A DNA stretch of 64,000 bases, taken from Sedimentisphaerales bacterium (GTDB lineage Bacteria > Planctomycetota > Phycisphaerae > Sedimentisphaerales > SM23-30). The position numbers and the translations under genes are program-made. Location of the stretch: assembly GCA_028281535.1 (NCBI GenBank), contig JANQJS010000048.1:1-64000 (forward strand), given 5' to 3'. How positions within the stretch are numbered: position 1 is the stretch's first letter; each line of letters starts with the position of its first letter. This document shows positions 47,315-56,792 of this stretch, piece after piece. Under the pieces are notes generated by a model. It was not told where the DNA came from. It ran no database searches and saw only the letters and a list, made by a program, of their open reading frames with translations.

Positions 47315-47815
47315 TTAAGAGAAGCCATCGACCATACAATTAAATTCTTCAAGTACATCGACTAATCTACATAATGACTGAGCAGTACGAGGACACACAT
47401 ACTTGTAGCTTGGCACAGAATAAGTATTCCCTGGCTTAACTATATCGCTTACATATGAAGCATACTCACGTAATAGGCTAGTCTCTTGAAGACCAACTGT
47501 TATAACCAAACAAGTGCTGTCTTGGATAATCGCATTACCAGCATTTATCCAGCCTAATATTTTTCTACTGGTAGGAAAATTGAATAAAAGCACCTGAATT
47601 GAGCTATCTTCATTGACTTCAATAATTATAGGGCAGAACCAAGAATAAAGCTCGTTGTTCGCCCCATAGTCACATTGCTTGTCACGATCATCAACTATAA
47701 ACCTATTGCTTTTACTAAGATTCTTTATTCTTTTATCCGCAAAGCCTCCATACTCTTCGAAAAGATGAGATTTAAGTTTAATATTATTTGATTGCGAATT
47801 ATGTTCTGTAGACAT
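47315..47815 (-). CDS. Hypothetical protein downstream of the defence operon
   Basis: A 166-residue soluble protein. I recognise no domain; the segments EEYGGFADKRIKNLSKSNRF, SWFCPIIIEVN and VLLFNFPTSRKILGWINAG look like an alpha-beta fold. It is on the same strand as the defence genes, 213 bp after the UvrD-like gene, and has a plausible ribosome site (AGGGAA). It may be an accessory of that operon or independent cargo. Confidence 0.55.
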   Translation of the reverse strand: MSTEHNSQSNNIKLKSHLFEEYGGFADKRIKNLSKSNRFIVDDRDKQCDYGANNELYSWFCPIIIEVNEDSSIQVLLFNFPTSRKILGWINAGNAIIQDSTCLVITVGLQETSLLREYASYVSDIVKPGNTYSVPSYKYVCPRTAQSLCRLVDVLEEFNCMVDGFS

Positions 47816-48027
47816 AGCTTTTTCCCTAAAATAATAGTAATTTTATTGAAGTAATTATATTAATTTATCAGTTCATTATCCATGGATATATCCTGATCCG
47901 CTTTCTCAATAACTTTCTGAAGAATCTAGTACATTAACTCAGCACTCATAATTAATACTAAATAACCCTACTTCTTACGAATATTTAATATAAATACAAA
48001 TGTTGTATTACATTCAGTATATTCAAT

Positions 48028-49845
48028 CTATTGCGGCAAAAGAATACACGGATCAACTATTGGTGTTAGTATGGTTGTATGACTCTTTGCACGTGTAATA
48101 CTAACACGAAAATTTTGCTTAGCCTGTTCAAGGTTTTGTGATGATGAATTACCAATAACAATGCGTCCAGGATTAGATATAATTCTACGTGATTTATATC
48201 TTGGCCAACCTTCAAAGATTATTACTTCATCAAACTGTTTTCCTTTTGCTTTATGCATATTCATAACTACAACACCAGATTCTGGTTTCCATGCATTAGC
48301 AAAATGTTCCTGAACAAATGAGCGGCGAACTATTTCCAATGCATTCTCATAACATTTTGAATCGCGCCAAGTTTCTGCCAGGGCAGCTCGAAGTTGTGTG
48401 CCACGATCAAGGAGACGTAAATTTCTCGCTTCTTCAGCCACTACTTTTAGTTGTTTACAGACTCCATTTTCAAGCTGATTTCGAATTGCACGCCAATCTT
48501 TGTCAGGGTCACCAGTCAATTCAATTGTACGGACTGATCGGTAAGTTGAAATCATCTTTTGGATTATGCTTCCTTTATCAATTTTCTTTCCTTCAGATCG
48601 TTTTTTTCTAGCTTTTACAAAAGCTGCTTTAATTTTTTCAGACTCTTCTAAATTTCCTTTAGTTGGAGTATCTCCTCCTTTTCCCTCGTAAAAATTACAA
48701 ACAAGCTGTACAAATCGACCAAAATCACCTTTTGCCGCCTTTGGTTGAAGTAAAAACGAAATAATTTCCGCAGCAAGAACTACTGCCTCAATGTCAATAT
48801 TTGCAGAATGTTCGATACTCGTCATTGCATCTTGTTTTGCTCGCAGATAATCTGAAACGGCTCTAGTCATTTTTTTTGTTGGAACTAATATTGCCAATGA
48901 CCAATCACTTTTTCCGCTATCAATTAAACGTTTTCTAGCTTGAAAAACATGTCCCTTAAGAGTTGCAAATGCTTGATTTTGATTTGCATTGAAAGCTGTT
49001 ATAGTAATTCCATCATATTCTTTCTGACTATAGCTCTCTTTCAACATATCATTTGCAAACTGAAGTATTTGTGTCCCAATACTGCGAAAGTTATCATCGC
49101 TCAAATCAAATTGACATGGTTGAAATCCCTGTATGTAGTGATTGATTCGTTCAGGATCAGCACCCATAAACTCATAAATACGCTGTTCAGGGTCTGCAAG
49201 TGCAATAATTTCACTGTTTTCACCTAATGCTTTTACCACATCCCATTGACTTGTATTGGTATCCTGAAATTCATCAAGAATAATATATGGGTATGCATTA
49301 CTGATTAATTTACGAATTTTACTACTTCCTTGAAGTATTTTCCCAGCTATATCTGCAAATAATTCAAAACACACTTTTCCATCTTCATAGGATAAACGTT
49401 CGCGCTCTTCTAATTCTCGCCTTGCCTTTTCTTGTTTTTCTTCATCTGTAATAGTTGAATCATTAGGATAGTCATTTCTTATAGATGCCAATGCAATCGC
49501 TTCCTCAGCTGGTGTGAGAAGTGATATTTTTTTAGGAAGCCCCAATAGATATCCATGTGTTCTGATCAGCCTCCAGAAAAAGGCATGATATGTGTCAACT
49601 ATAATATGTTTTTTCTCTTCTTTACTTAGTGCCTTTGTTTCATCGAGTGCTTCAACAATCCTTGCAACAGATGGCCGAGCAAAACTTAGAAAAATAATTT
49701 TCTGGGAAAGTGTAAGGTTATTAGTTATAATCTCCCCTGCTTTTAATATAGCAATTGTCGTTTTTCCCGAACCTGGGCCTCCTACTATAAGCAAATTTCC
49801 TGTAGCGCTTATAATTTTTTTCTGTTCATTTGAAAGATCAATCAA
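48028..49845 (-). CDS. gajB: UvrD-like helicase, GajB-type
   Basis: An SF1A helicase of 605 residues. Walker A is GGPGSGKTTIAILKA near residue 20, motif II DEFQDTNTSQWDVV, motif III-like ALADPEQRIYEFMGAD, and the C-terminal helicase motifs VVVMNMHKAKGKQFDEVIIF and RVSITRAKS. I place the start at TTG 49845: AGGAGG lies 12 nt upstream and the start overlaps the GajA stop by 8 nt. An upstream GTG (49908) would extend it by 21 residues that look out of family. It follows the OLD nuclease gene as in Gabija systems. The size is somewhat above typical GajB. Confidence 0.82.
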   Translation of the reverse strand: MIDLSNEQKKIISATGNLLIVGGPGSGKTTIAILKAGEIITNNLTLSQKIIFLSFARPSVARIVEALDETKALSKEEKKHIIVDTYHAFFWRLIRTHGYLLGLPKKISLLTPAEEAIALASIRNDYPNDSTITDEEKQEKARRELEERERLSYEDGKVCFELFADIAGKILQGSSKIRKLISNAYPYIILDEFQDTNTSQWDVVKALGENSEIIALADPEQRIYEFMGADPERINHYIQGFQPCQFDLSDDNFRSIGTQILQFANDMLKESYSQKEYDGITITAFNANQNQAFATLKGHVFQARKRLIDSGKSDWSLAILVPTKKMTRAVSDYLRAKQDAMTSIEHSANIDIEAVVLAAEIISFLLQPKAAKGDFGRFVQLVCNFYEGKGGDTPTKGNLEESEKIKAAFVKARKKRSEGKKIDKGSIIQKMISTYRSVRTIELTGDPDKDWRAIRNQLENGVCKQLKVVAEEARNLRLLDRGTQLRAALAETWRDSKCYENALEIVRRSFVQEHFANAWKPESGVVVMNMHKAKGKQFDEVIIFEGWPRYKSRRIISNPGRIVIGNSSSQNLEQAKQNFRVSITRAKSHTTILTPIVDPCILLPQ

Positions 49846-51610
49846 TATCTGAAATATCCTCCTCTGAGTCTTCCTCTTCTCCTTTCTCTTCTTCATTATC
49901 AGGCTCACAAATGCTTTTTAATTTAATACATGTTTTCCTGATCCAATCAGGAATTTCATTTTCTTCACACATGTATAAGAATTCTGCAACAACACCTCCA
50001 CCTTTAGAACGCTTAAAATATTCAAACAAAGCATTTTTAGCGTCAGATTTAGGGTTAGGAAATTTAGATTGTAAATCTGAAGGCCAGTTAATTTCATCGA
50101 GATAACGATCCATCGCCGCTTGAGTGGTATTATTCAACACTAATTTTTCAAGTCCACTTTCGCTATGCATGTATAATTCATCAACTGAGGTCTTAATTTT
50201 TGCTTCACTTGGGGCATCTTGCTTATCACACAGTGCATATACTTGCTTTCCTAGTTGACGATATAAGTTTGCTAAATCAGAAATTTGTGAATCACTACCA
50301 GCATCGATCGTACATATCCCCAGGGCTTCCAATGGAGAATATTTATCTGAATCAATTTCGGATAACCTAAGTGCGACAGTTGGAAAAGCAGATGTCTCTG
50401 TTGCTCCTTCAGCAAGCAAAATTCTTCTTGAAAGTAATCCTTCACAAAAACGGGTCCGAAATTCTCTTTTATAGCGTCGTTGTTTTATACTTCCTGGGAG
50501 TGTGACTGAAGATTGAATTAGATTGCCATCAGTCTGCCTTGTAAGAATAACTGTTTCCTCCAGATCAAATTCTTCTATTACATATGGTGAATGTGAAGTA
50601 AAAAGGGATTGTGTTGATAGTTTTCTTACTTCATGTACTATTCTTTTTTGTGCATAAGGAGGAATCGCTGTTTCAGGCTCCTCCATAGCAAAAACTATGT
50701 TTTGTTTGTCCTGGGCTATTTGTGAAAGCATGGCAAGAACAAGTAAATTTATAGTCCCTGTCCCTTGCCTATAAAAAGGAGCTGCATGGTCACCTTCTCC
50801 GGTCGCAATAAAAGATGTTATCACTTTTCTCAAGTGTTCTCGAGTAAGGTTGGATACTTTTAAATGCGGTGAAACTCCCCACTCTTTAGGAACATATTTC
50901 TTGATTGACTTTTCTATACTTTCGAGAATTCCAGATATCCCTACCTCCGGGTCACTAGCAACTTCATGTTCAGCTATAACATTAATTGTTTTTTCCCACA
51001 TTTGAGGACGAATCTCTTTAATTCGCAAAATGATATCAAGGAGACTTCCACGCTCTAAACTTAATGCACGTGACCCTGTGCGTAATGATCTCAGATATAG
51101 AAACCCACAAATCTGTTTATCTTTTTTCCTGAAATCCTTTCTTTCTCCGTCTTCATCACTTTTTGGAAAATACGTTTGGCCAACAAAATCATCTTCTTCC
51201 TCATCGTAAGAACCGGAGAAAGATACACGCATAGCGGGAATAATATTGTCAGAGTCAACTGTTCCTGGGGGAGGTGACACATGAAGTTCGCTTTTCTCAA
51301 TATCCCACCATTCGATATAATCTATGAAGTGACTTTGCTGCTCTTGATTTAGATTTGTTATTGTTGCTTCAATGTAGATTTCAGGGGCATCCTCTTCATC
51401 TCTCGATTGATACTCTCCGAGATAAAAATCATGCTCATCGATAATGGGTCTTCTATTAAGACGTTCAGGTCCTAAGACTAAATCTAACGCTTCAAAAACC
51501 GTCGACTTTCCAACATTATTATCACCAATTAAAACTACATTGTCAGGAAGAAACAACTCTGCATTTTTGACACCTCTAAAGTTATTAATCATAAGTTTAC
51601 ATATTTTCAA
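49838..51610 (-). CDS. gajA: OLD-family ATPase with TOPRIM nuclease, GajA-type
   Basis: This 590-residue protein has an ABC-type ATPase N-terminus (GDNNVGKSTVFEALDLVLG near residue 32, ATPase signature region and FAMEEPETAIPPYAQKR for Walker B) and a C-terminal TOPRIM domain (LLAEGATETSAFP, then CTIDAGSDSQ and YALCDKQDAP). The order and the neighbouring UvrD-like helicase define a class 2 OLD protein, the GajA subunit of Gabija anti-phage systems, which cuts DNA when nucleotides fall. The start is a TTG with GGAGG 9 nt upstream. The acidic tail (EEKGEEEDSEEDISDID) is unusual. Confidence 0.85.
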   Translation of the reverse strand: MKICKLMINNFRGVKNAELFLPDNVVLIGDNNVGKSTVFEALDLVLGPERLNRRPIIDEHDFYLGEYQSRDEEDAPEIYIEATITNLNQEQQSHFIDYIEWWDIEKSELHVSPPPGTVDSDNIIPAMRVSFSGSYDEEEDDFVGQTYFPKSDEDGERKDFRKKDKQICGFLYLRSLRTGSRALSLERGSLLDIILRIKEIRPQMWEKTINVIAEHEVASDPEVGISGILESIEKSIKKYVPKEWGVSPHLKVSNLTREHLRKVITSFIATGEGDHAAPFYRQGTGTINLLVLAMLSQIAQDKQNIVFAMEEPETAIPPYAQKRIVHEVRKLSTQSLFTSHSPYVIEEFDLEETVILTRQTDGNLIQSSVTLPGSIKQRRYKREFRTRFCEGLLSRRILLAEGATETSAFPTVALRLSEIDSDKYSPLEALGICTIDAGSDSQISDLANLYRQLGKQVYALCDKQDAPSEAKIKTSVDELYMHSESGLEKLVLNNTTQAAMDRYLDEINWPSDLQSKFPNPKSDAKNALFEYFKRSKGGGVVAEFLYMCEENEIPDWIRKTCIKLKSICEPDNEEEKGEEEDSEEDISDID

Positions 51611-51793
51611 ACTTTAGCACCTCCCATTTATATATTTAAAATAAGCATCAGGATTATCGGGTATTCTAATTGGCTTTTGGCCAGACTAAGTAAACCCATG
51701 AATTAAATTGTTCTGGTAGTTTAGCCGAACAATTAGGACCATTATATATATATTTCATAACTATCAAATGTCATACAACTAAATTAATATTTA

Positions 51794-54700
51794 TTATTCA
51801 CTACATATTATATCAAGATTTATGCCTAGGGTTTGCTTTAAATAAGCATCAGCTGCACCTAAAACGACTGACTGGTCACGGGTAATATTATTCTTTAAAA
51901 TACCAGGTTGAACTATTAAAATTTCAGGTCTGACTTCTTTGAATCTATAAGATCGCAAAAGTGTTGTTAAACTAGATGAAGTTCCTACAAGAAAACCTGT
52001 TCTATCTGGGTTATCATGATGGCGTTTTTCCCGATTATGTATGTGTTTAATTAACTCCTTGAATTTACCAGGCCAACGTGCAGATCGAATAGCTTGCGAA
52101 GCTACTTCAACAACATCCTTAACCCTTGCACCTCCTTGAGGACCACCTGAAAACTTGCAATGAACAAGATCAAGGCGTATATAGTCATTTTCTTCTTTAA
52201 AACATATTAGGTCCGCTGCTTCGCCAGTATCATCATCATCATACACTACCGAGTATCCACCATCGATAAAATACTGTGCAGTTTTCCATTGTATGGAATC
52301 TGTTCGCTTCTCACTATTTTTCCAGATTGATTCTTTGGTAATATCAGTTGATGTCCAATTCCAGGATTCAAAACGTGTATTAGGAATTTCTACAGTTCCA
52401 GCATCTTCAGATCGTAATAAAATATTTCCATCTAATTCAGATAGATCAATGAAACGAATAAGAGGAGGGTAATCATTGAAGAAAGCTGATAAATCACCTT
52501 CAGAAGCTCCAATTTTAATCTGAGGTATTGGGTCGCTTAGACATTCGATATCAAATCCTTCTTCTCCCTTGACATTCATTGAGAAACGCCCCAAAGAAAT
52601 ATGCTCTTCGCTAGTTATGATTTCAAATTCAATTTTATTTTCGTCTTGGTTAATTTCAATACAAATAATATCTGTAATAAATATCTCATACTCACATTCA
52701 TTTACTACTAACGACACTTTGTCTTCGGATTGACTTAGAATTTCATTAGGCCAATCTATGCATAGCACACCACAGTCAGGCAATTCAATGGCATATTCAG
52801 GAATTAAGACATTTGCAATTACTGCTCGAGTATCTATGGTAGTATCTATTAATTTTTCACCAATATTATGTGCCCATTTCAAAAAATGCGGTATTGTTCC
52901 AGCAGCTTTAGACCAAACACGACCTTTATATGAACAGCCAATTGTAATCTGCTTGCCATTTTCCCATCCATAACCACTAATATTTGATTTTCTAGAACCT
53001 TTTTTCTCCGTTTCACTTAATGCTTGCTTAACATCTGCACCAGTATACATAGCAAAACTCAAATTTCGTCTTCCATGTTTAGTAACTCCAAGGTTATTAA
53101 AAACTAATCTTCCTATATTACCCAAAGACTTGAACATATCCTCACCGACGATTTGTCTTGTTGCTCCAACAGATTTCGCTAATCCTTCAAAATTTGATGA
53201 TTTGCTTGTTGATGCAACGTATAAAAGCCCAAGCTCTACATCATGATGCAAAACGAAGAGGTGCCACTCAACATGTTTCTCTTCTTTTGTATTTGACCAT
53301 TTTACTCGCTCTGTTAGCCTTGTAATAAAATATAGTGTTTTATTTTCCTCATTTATCCATACTCGAATTATTTCATAACGATCAGAAAGTCCGTTGACAA
53401 ATTTTTTAGGGCGAAATGAATTACATTGATAAAATAGAGTACTAAAAGTTGGGCGAAGGGAATTTTGAGAAATGCCATAAACTTCTTCATCTTTTACTTT
53501 ATAAGGTTTCGAATTTTCAAGAAAATGTATAAACTCTGCATGTTCCTTGGCTGCTGCTGAACTCATTTCACGAAGCAAGATATTCCAATCAGCATCTTCA
53601 CTGTAAAGCCGTTCTAGTGCAGTGGAAATGTTTGGGTTAGCTATGTTAGCAACCACACTTGCGTCACTTAATTTTTCATCGCCATTACGAGTAAAACGAC
53701 CAATGAATTGGAGTAAAACGGCAAGGCTTTGATGCATATCATGAATTGCAGCTATTTTCAGTGCAGGAATATCAACACCTTCGCCTAACATATTAACACA
53801 AACAACTATCTTTGCTTCACCCGATCTTACTTTTTTAACACGCTCATCATTATCTTTAATATTAGAATGTATAAGAATAGGATTTAGATCGGGTGCTTTG
53901 TTGTTATATAGTTCAATTATCTCTTCAGCTCGCTCCTTTGAACTACATCTTGCCATCAATTGATGGGGATGGCCACTCGCAATATCAGATTGTAACTGCT
54001 GTATTGCAGCATCAGCAATTGTTTGATCAGCAATGTCATAATTAAGCTCATGAACAGGAACAAAATTGATTTTCTTGAAATAATTATCTTTTTGTGCAGA
54101 TTTTAGAGGATAGTTATATATAACAGTTCCATCTACAAGCTTACCATCATTACGAAATGGTGTCGCAGTAAATTGAATAACAGGTTTTTTGAGAAACGCA
54201 GATTTAAGATCGCTCCAAGTTTTAGCTGCAACATGATGAGCTTCATCAACAATTAAAACATCAATTATTTTTGCAATTTTACTATGATAGTCGCTGGCAG
54301 TCCCACCTGAAAGAGATGAAACCACCCCAACAACAACATTACAATCACGAAATATTTTAAGATCTTCTTCTGATTTAGGACGCCTTTTAACAACACCAAC
54401 AACTGGATATATTATATTGTGAGGTAATACACCTAAATGTTTCAGCATTCCAAACGTCTCAAATTTTTCAGATATTTGAGTTCTAAGGGCTATACTTGGA
54501 ACAGCCACAAGCAATCTTTTAATTTGATGGGCTGCTGTTATAGCTAACATAGTTTCAGTTTTTCCAGTCCCTGTCGGCATAATAATAGTTGCAGGAGATT
54601 TAGATAAGCTCCAATGAGCCCCTACTGAAAAGAGAGCTCCTAACTGTGGTGGTCGCAATCCCAAATCTTCAGGAGAACGCACAGGTGATTTTTCAGCTCT

Positions 54701-55087
54701 GTAATTCAGCTTATTTTTCCAGCTATTTGTTATATTAGAAAGATATGTAGCCATCCCTAGAGTAGTAATTTTCTCATTCACGTCGTCCAGAAAGCGATGA
54801 GACAGCCATTCATAAGATCCAGGAGAAGATTCATATAAAACCCCATCAATATCTTCAGGCCTTATTATCTTTTTTCTCTTGGTTAATATAATACGTTCAT
54901 CATTATTAAATAACACAAAGCATTCTTTTACTCTAGGTGATATATTAACCTCTCCATGCTCAATAACTTCTAAATTTTCAGAGGCACGTAATAATTGATA
55001 AACATCACCAATACTGTATTTCTTTTGACACATTAGTAGCGCAGGAACTTGTATATGATTTGGAATAGAAGAATTGGCTTCTTGCAC
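51794..55087 (-). CDS. SF2 helicase with C-terminal PD-(D/E)xK-like nuclease
   Basis: A 1097-residue protein. After a ~165-residue N-terminal region comes an SF2 helicase: motif I MPTGTGKTETML, motif II VDEAHHVAAKTW, motif III FTATPFRND, motif V NMLGEGVDIPAL and motif VI QFIGRFTR. Long middle regions (about 530-900) are unassigned. Near 950-990 a nuclease-like pattern is seen: DDTGEAADLICF, then IRLDLVHCKFSGG, with D and (D/E)xK-type residues. The start is a GTG after AAGGGG. It is the first gene of the defence operon, 183 bp before the OLD gene. It is not part of known two-gene Gabija and may be a third component or its own restriction system. Confidence 0.8.
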   Translation of the reverse strand: MQEANSSIPNHIQVPALLMCQKKYSIGDVYQLLRASENLEVIEHGEVNISPRVKECFVLFNNDERIILTKRKKIIRPEDIDGVLYESSPGSYEWLSHRFLDDVNEKITTLGMATYLSNITNSWKNKLNYRAEKSPVRSPEDLGLRPPQLGALFSVGAHWSLSKSPATIIMPTGTGKTETMLAITAAHQIKRLLVAVPSIALRTQISEKFETFGMLKHLGVLPHNIIYPVVGVVKRRPKSEEDLKIFRDCNVVVGVVSSLSGGTASDYHSKIAKIIDVLIVDEAHHVAAKTWSDLKSAFLKKPVIQFTATPFRNDGKLVDGTVIYNYPLKSAQKDNYFKKINFVPVHELNYDIADQTIADAAIQQLQSDIASGHPHQLMARCSSKERAEEIIELYNNKAPDLNPILIHSNIKDNDERVKKVRSGEAKIVVCVNMLGEGVDIPALKIAAIHDMHQSLAVLLQFIGRFTRNGDEKLSDASVVANIANPNISTALERLYSEDADWNILLREMSSAAAKEHAEFIHFLENSKPYKVKDEEVYGISQNSLRPTFSTLFYQCNSFRPKKFVNGLSDRYEIIRVWINEENKTLYFITRLTERVKWSNTKEEKHVEWHLFVLHHDVELGLLYVASTSKSSNFEGLAKSVGATRQIVGEDMFKSLGNIGRLVFNNLGVTKHGRRNLSFAMYTGADVKQALSETEKKGSRKSNISGYGWENGKQITIGCSYKGRVWSKAAGTIPHFLKWAHNIGEKLIDTTIDTRAVIANVLIPEYAIELPDCGVLCIDWPNEILSQSEDKVSLVVNECEYEIFITDIICIEINQDENKIEFEIITSEEHISLGRFSMNVKGEEGFDIECLSDPIPQIKIGASEGDLSAFFNDYPPLIRFIDLSELDGNILLRSEDAGTVEIPNTRFESWNWTSTDITKESIWKNSEKRTDSIQWKTAQYFIDGGYSVVYDDDDTGEAADLICFKEENDYIRLDLVHCKFSGGPQGGARVKDVVEVASQAIRSARWPGKFKELIKHIHNREKRHHDNPDRTGFLVGTSSSLTTLLRSYRFKEVRPEILIVQPGILKNNITRDQSVVLGAADAYLKQTLGINLDIICSE

Positions 55088-55862
55088 TATTTACCCCTTA
55101 AATTGACACAAATTAAAAATATTCCACTAAGCAATACATTATATAAGAAATTATCTAATATAATAATAATAAATAGATATTAGATAATTTTACTTCATCA
55201 ATAATTTATCTTGAGAAACACCTACACTTTCCTCACATATTCCATTACACATCAACACTTTACAGGATATTTACAAATTCCCTTAAACAACGTAATCTGA
55301 AAGTAATATTAGCACCAGATTGACCTGTAATTTAGAGTAAATCCATATGGTTCTATATAATTCTAAATTTCACCTTGATTATTAAAGAAAATACGACTGG
55401 CCTGCACCCCAAAATCTGATCCAGTTTAAATGAGAGTTTAACCTGATATTTGTCATTCTTAAGTAAAAAATACAACCATTACTCCTCAACCTATTTATAT
55501 AATAACATTTTCTTTTTAAAATAATTTAAGGATTTTATTTTTAGACTCACTTCACTTTGATTTACATTTAGGGTGGTAACATGTGAGTACACTAATTCAA
55601 CATTTTTTACTTGAATCCCACTTATAGTATTTCTAATATAAATTTAAGCCGACAGAAAAGTGGCTTGAGTCTTCGAGTTGAACACAACGAAATAGCAACG
55701 TATGCTGTTCATACCGTGGAGGCCAAGGACCATATTCTTAGGGGGCTTCGTAACGCTTCAACGCTCCAATGTTCCAATGATTCAATATTTTAATTTTTGT
55801 TTACCACAAATGGTTTGTGCTAATCGTTTGTATTTATTTCAACAACATGAAAGGATTTTATC
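55088..55862. other. Gene-free AT-rich stretch in the island
   Basis: This 775-bp stretch separates the leftward defence operon from the rightward regulator and must hold both promoters. At 55395-55425 a sequence reading CTGGCCTGCACCCCAAAATC resembles the ends of IS3-family elements; a similar one is at 44951. A frame at 55611-55793 has no support. Confidence 0.5.
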
Positions 55863-56399
55863 ATGAATATTCAAAATGCGAATATTATAAACGCCGTTAT
55901 ATGGAGAAGATCTAATAATATAATTCCAGTATATGCAACTGAGAATACAAATTTATTAGAAGATCTGATTAAACTTCTTAAGAAGATGTTTTCGGTAGAA
56001 GTTGATGATCACATATATGAATTTAATTATTGCTTAAACCACGAAATCGATTCTGTTTCAAAATTTCGCGATCTTAAAATTATTGATTCCTCTTCAGGAT
56101 TATTTAGAGAAATTCGAAATTTTGCTCAGGAGTATGAAGATCATATAGCTTCGCATTCAAATCAATTAATTACAGATGAAAAATGTTTAAAAGTATTGTC
56201 AGAAATCTATAACTCAAATGTTGCTCTGGTGATAGTAGACATTGCTATACAAACCGGGATCAGTGATAAAACTGTTGGCAAGAAAATCAAGGAACTGATT
56301 AATCATAACTTGGTTCATAGGCCAAATGGTAAACGAAAAGGTATCTTAATTACTCAAAAAGGAAAAAATTTAATTGAAAAATATAGGTCGTCATCTTAA
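55863..56399 (+). CDS. Winged-helix regulator-like protein
   Basis: A 178-residue protein. The C-terminal ~70 residues fit a winged helix: IYNSNVALVIVDIAIQTGIS, DKTVGKKIKELINHNLV, then the wing HRPNGKRKGILITQKGKNLIEK. The N-terminal half has two helices and a strand pattern without named homologue, possibly a sensor domain. A ribosome site (AAAGGA) supports the ATG. It is divergent from the defence operon across 775 bp and may regulate the operon or the element's replication genes. Confidence 0.7.
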   Translation: MNIQNANIINAVIWRRSNNIIPVYATENTNLLEDLIKLLKKMFSVEVDDHIYEFNYCLNHEIDSVSKFRDLKIIDSSSGLFREIRNFAQEYEDHIASHSNQLITDEKCLKVLSEIYNSNVALVIVDIAIQTGISDKTVGKKIKELINHNLVHRPNGKRKGILITQKGKNLIEKYRSSS

Positions 56400-56439
56400 T
56401 GCGTGAAAATATACACCTTTAATTTATAGACTTTTAAAG

Positions 56440-56487
56440 AAACACCCCTGAAATTAAGAGTTGAAGCTCGATTCCAGGGGTGTTTTA
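56440..56487 (+). terminator. Rho-independent terminator
   Basis: AACACCCCTG (56441-56450) and CAGGGGTGTT (56475-56484) with a 24-nt loop and TTTT. It ends the winged-helix gene transcript. Confidence 0.75.
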
Positions 56488-56586
56488 TTCACTTTATTAA
56501 TCGCAAAACAGTTACTTCCGACTAAATTCTGCTTAATTCCCTCATCACTACGCACTGTCAATTTTATCAAAAAGTATGCTATATCC

Positions 56587-56778
56587 ATGCTTGATAAAAA
56601 TTATAACAACTCCATGCTAACTCCTGCCGAATTTGCTCGGTTGCTTAATATCAGCCGCCGTACATTTCAAACCTGGCGAGCAGCAGGAAAACTCCCCTCC
56701 CCTGACTTACAAATCGGCAAAGTAATCCGATGGAAAACTGAAACTATTAACGAATGGATAAAAAGTAATCACAAATAA
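56587..56778 (+). CDS. AlpA/excisionase-like DNA-binding protein
   Basis: A 63-residue protein from ATG 56587 (54 from 56614). It is a MerR/AlpA-type helix-turn-helix: TPAEFARLLNISRRTFQTWR, AAGKLPSPDLQIGKVIRWK and TINEWIKS. In P4-like elements such proteins are regulators of the integrase or excisionases. It stands 14 bp before the primase gene, so they are probably cotranscribed. The frame is open upstream to 56461, but that start overlaps a terminator. Confidence 0.8.
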   Translation: MLDKNYNNSMLTPAEFARLLNISRRTFQTWRAAGKLPSPDLQIGKVIRWKTETINEWIKSNHK

Positions 56779-56792
56779 GGAGTATACTATTA

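Noticed and set aside
55611-55793. 60-codon frame in the island
   Set aside because: No ribosome site; composition looks non-coding.
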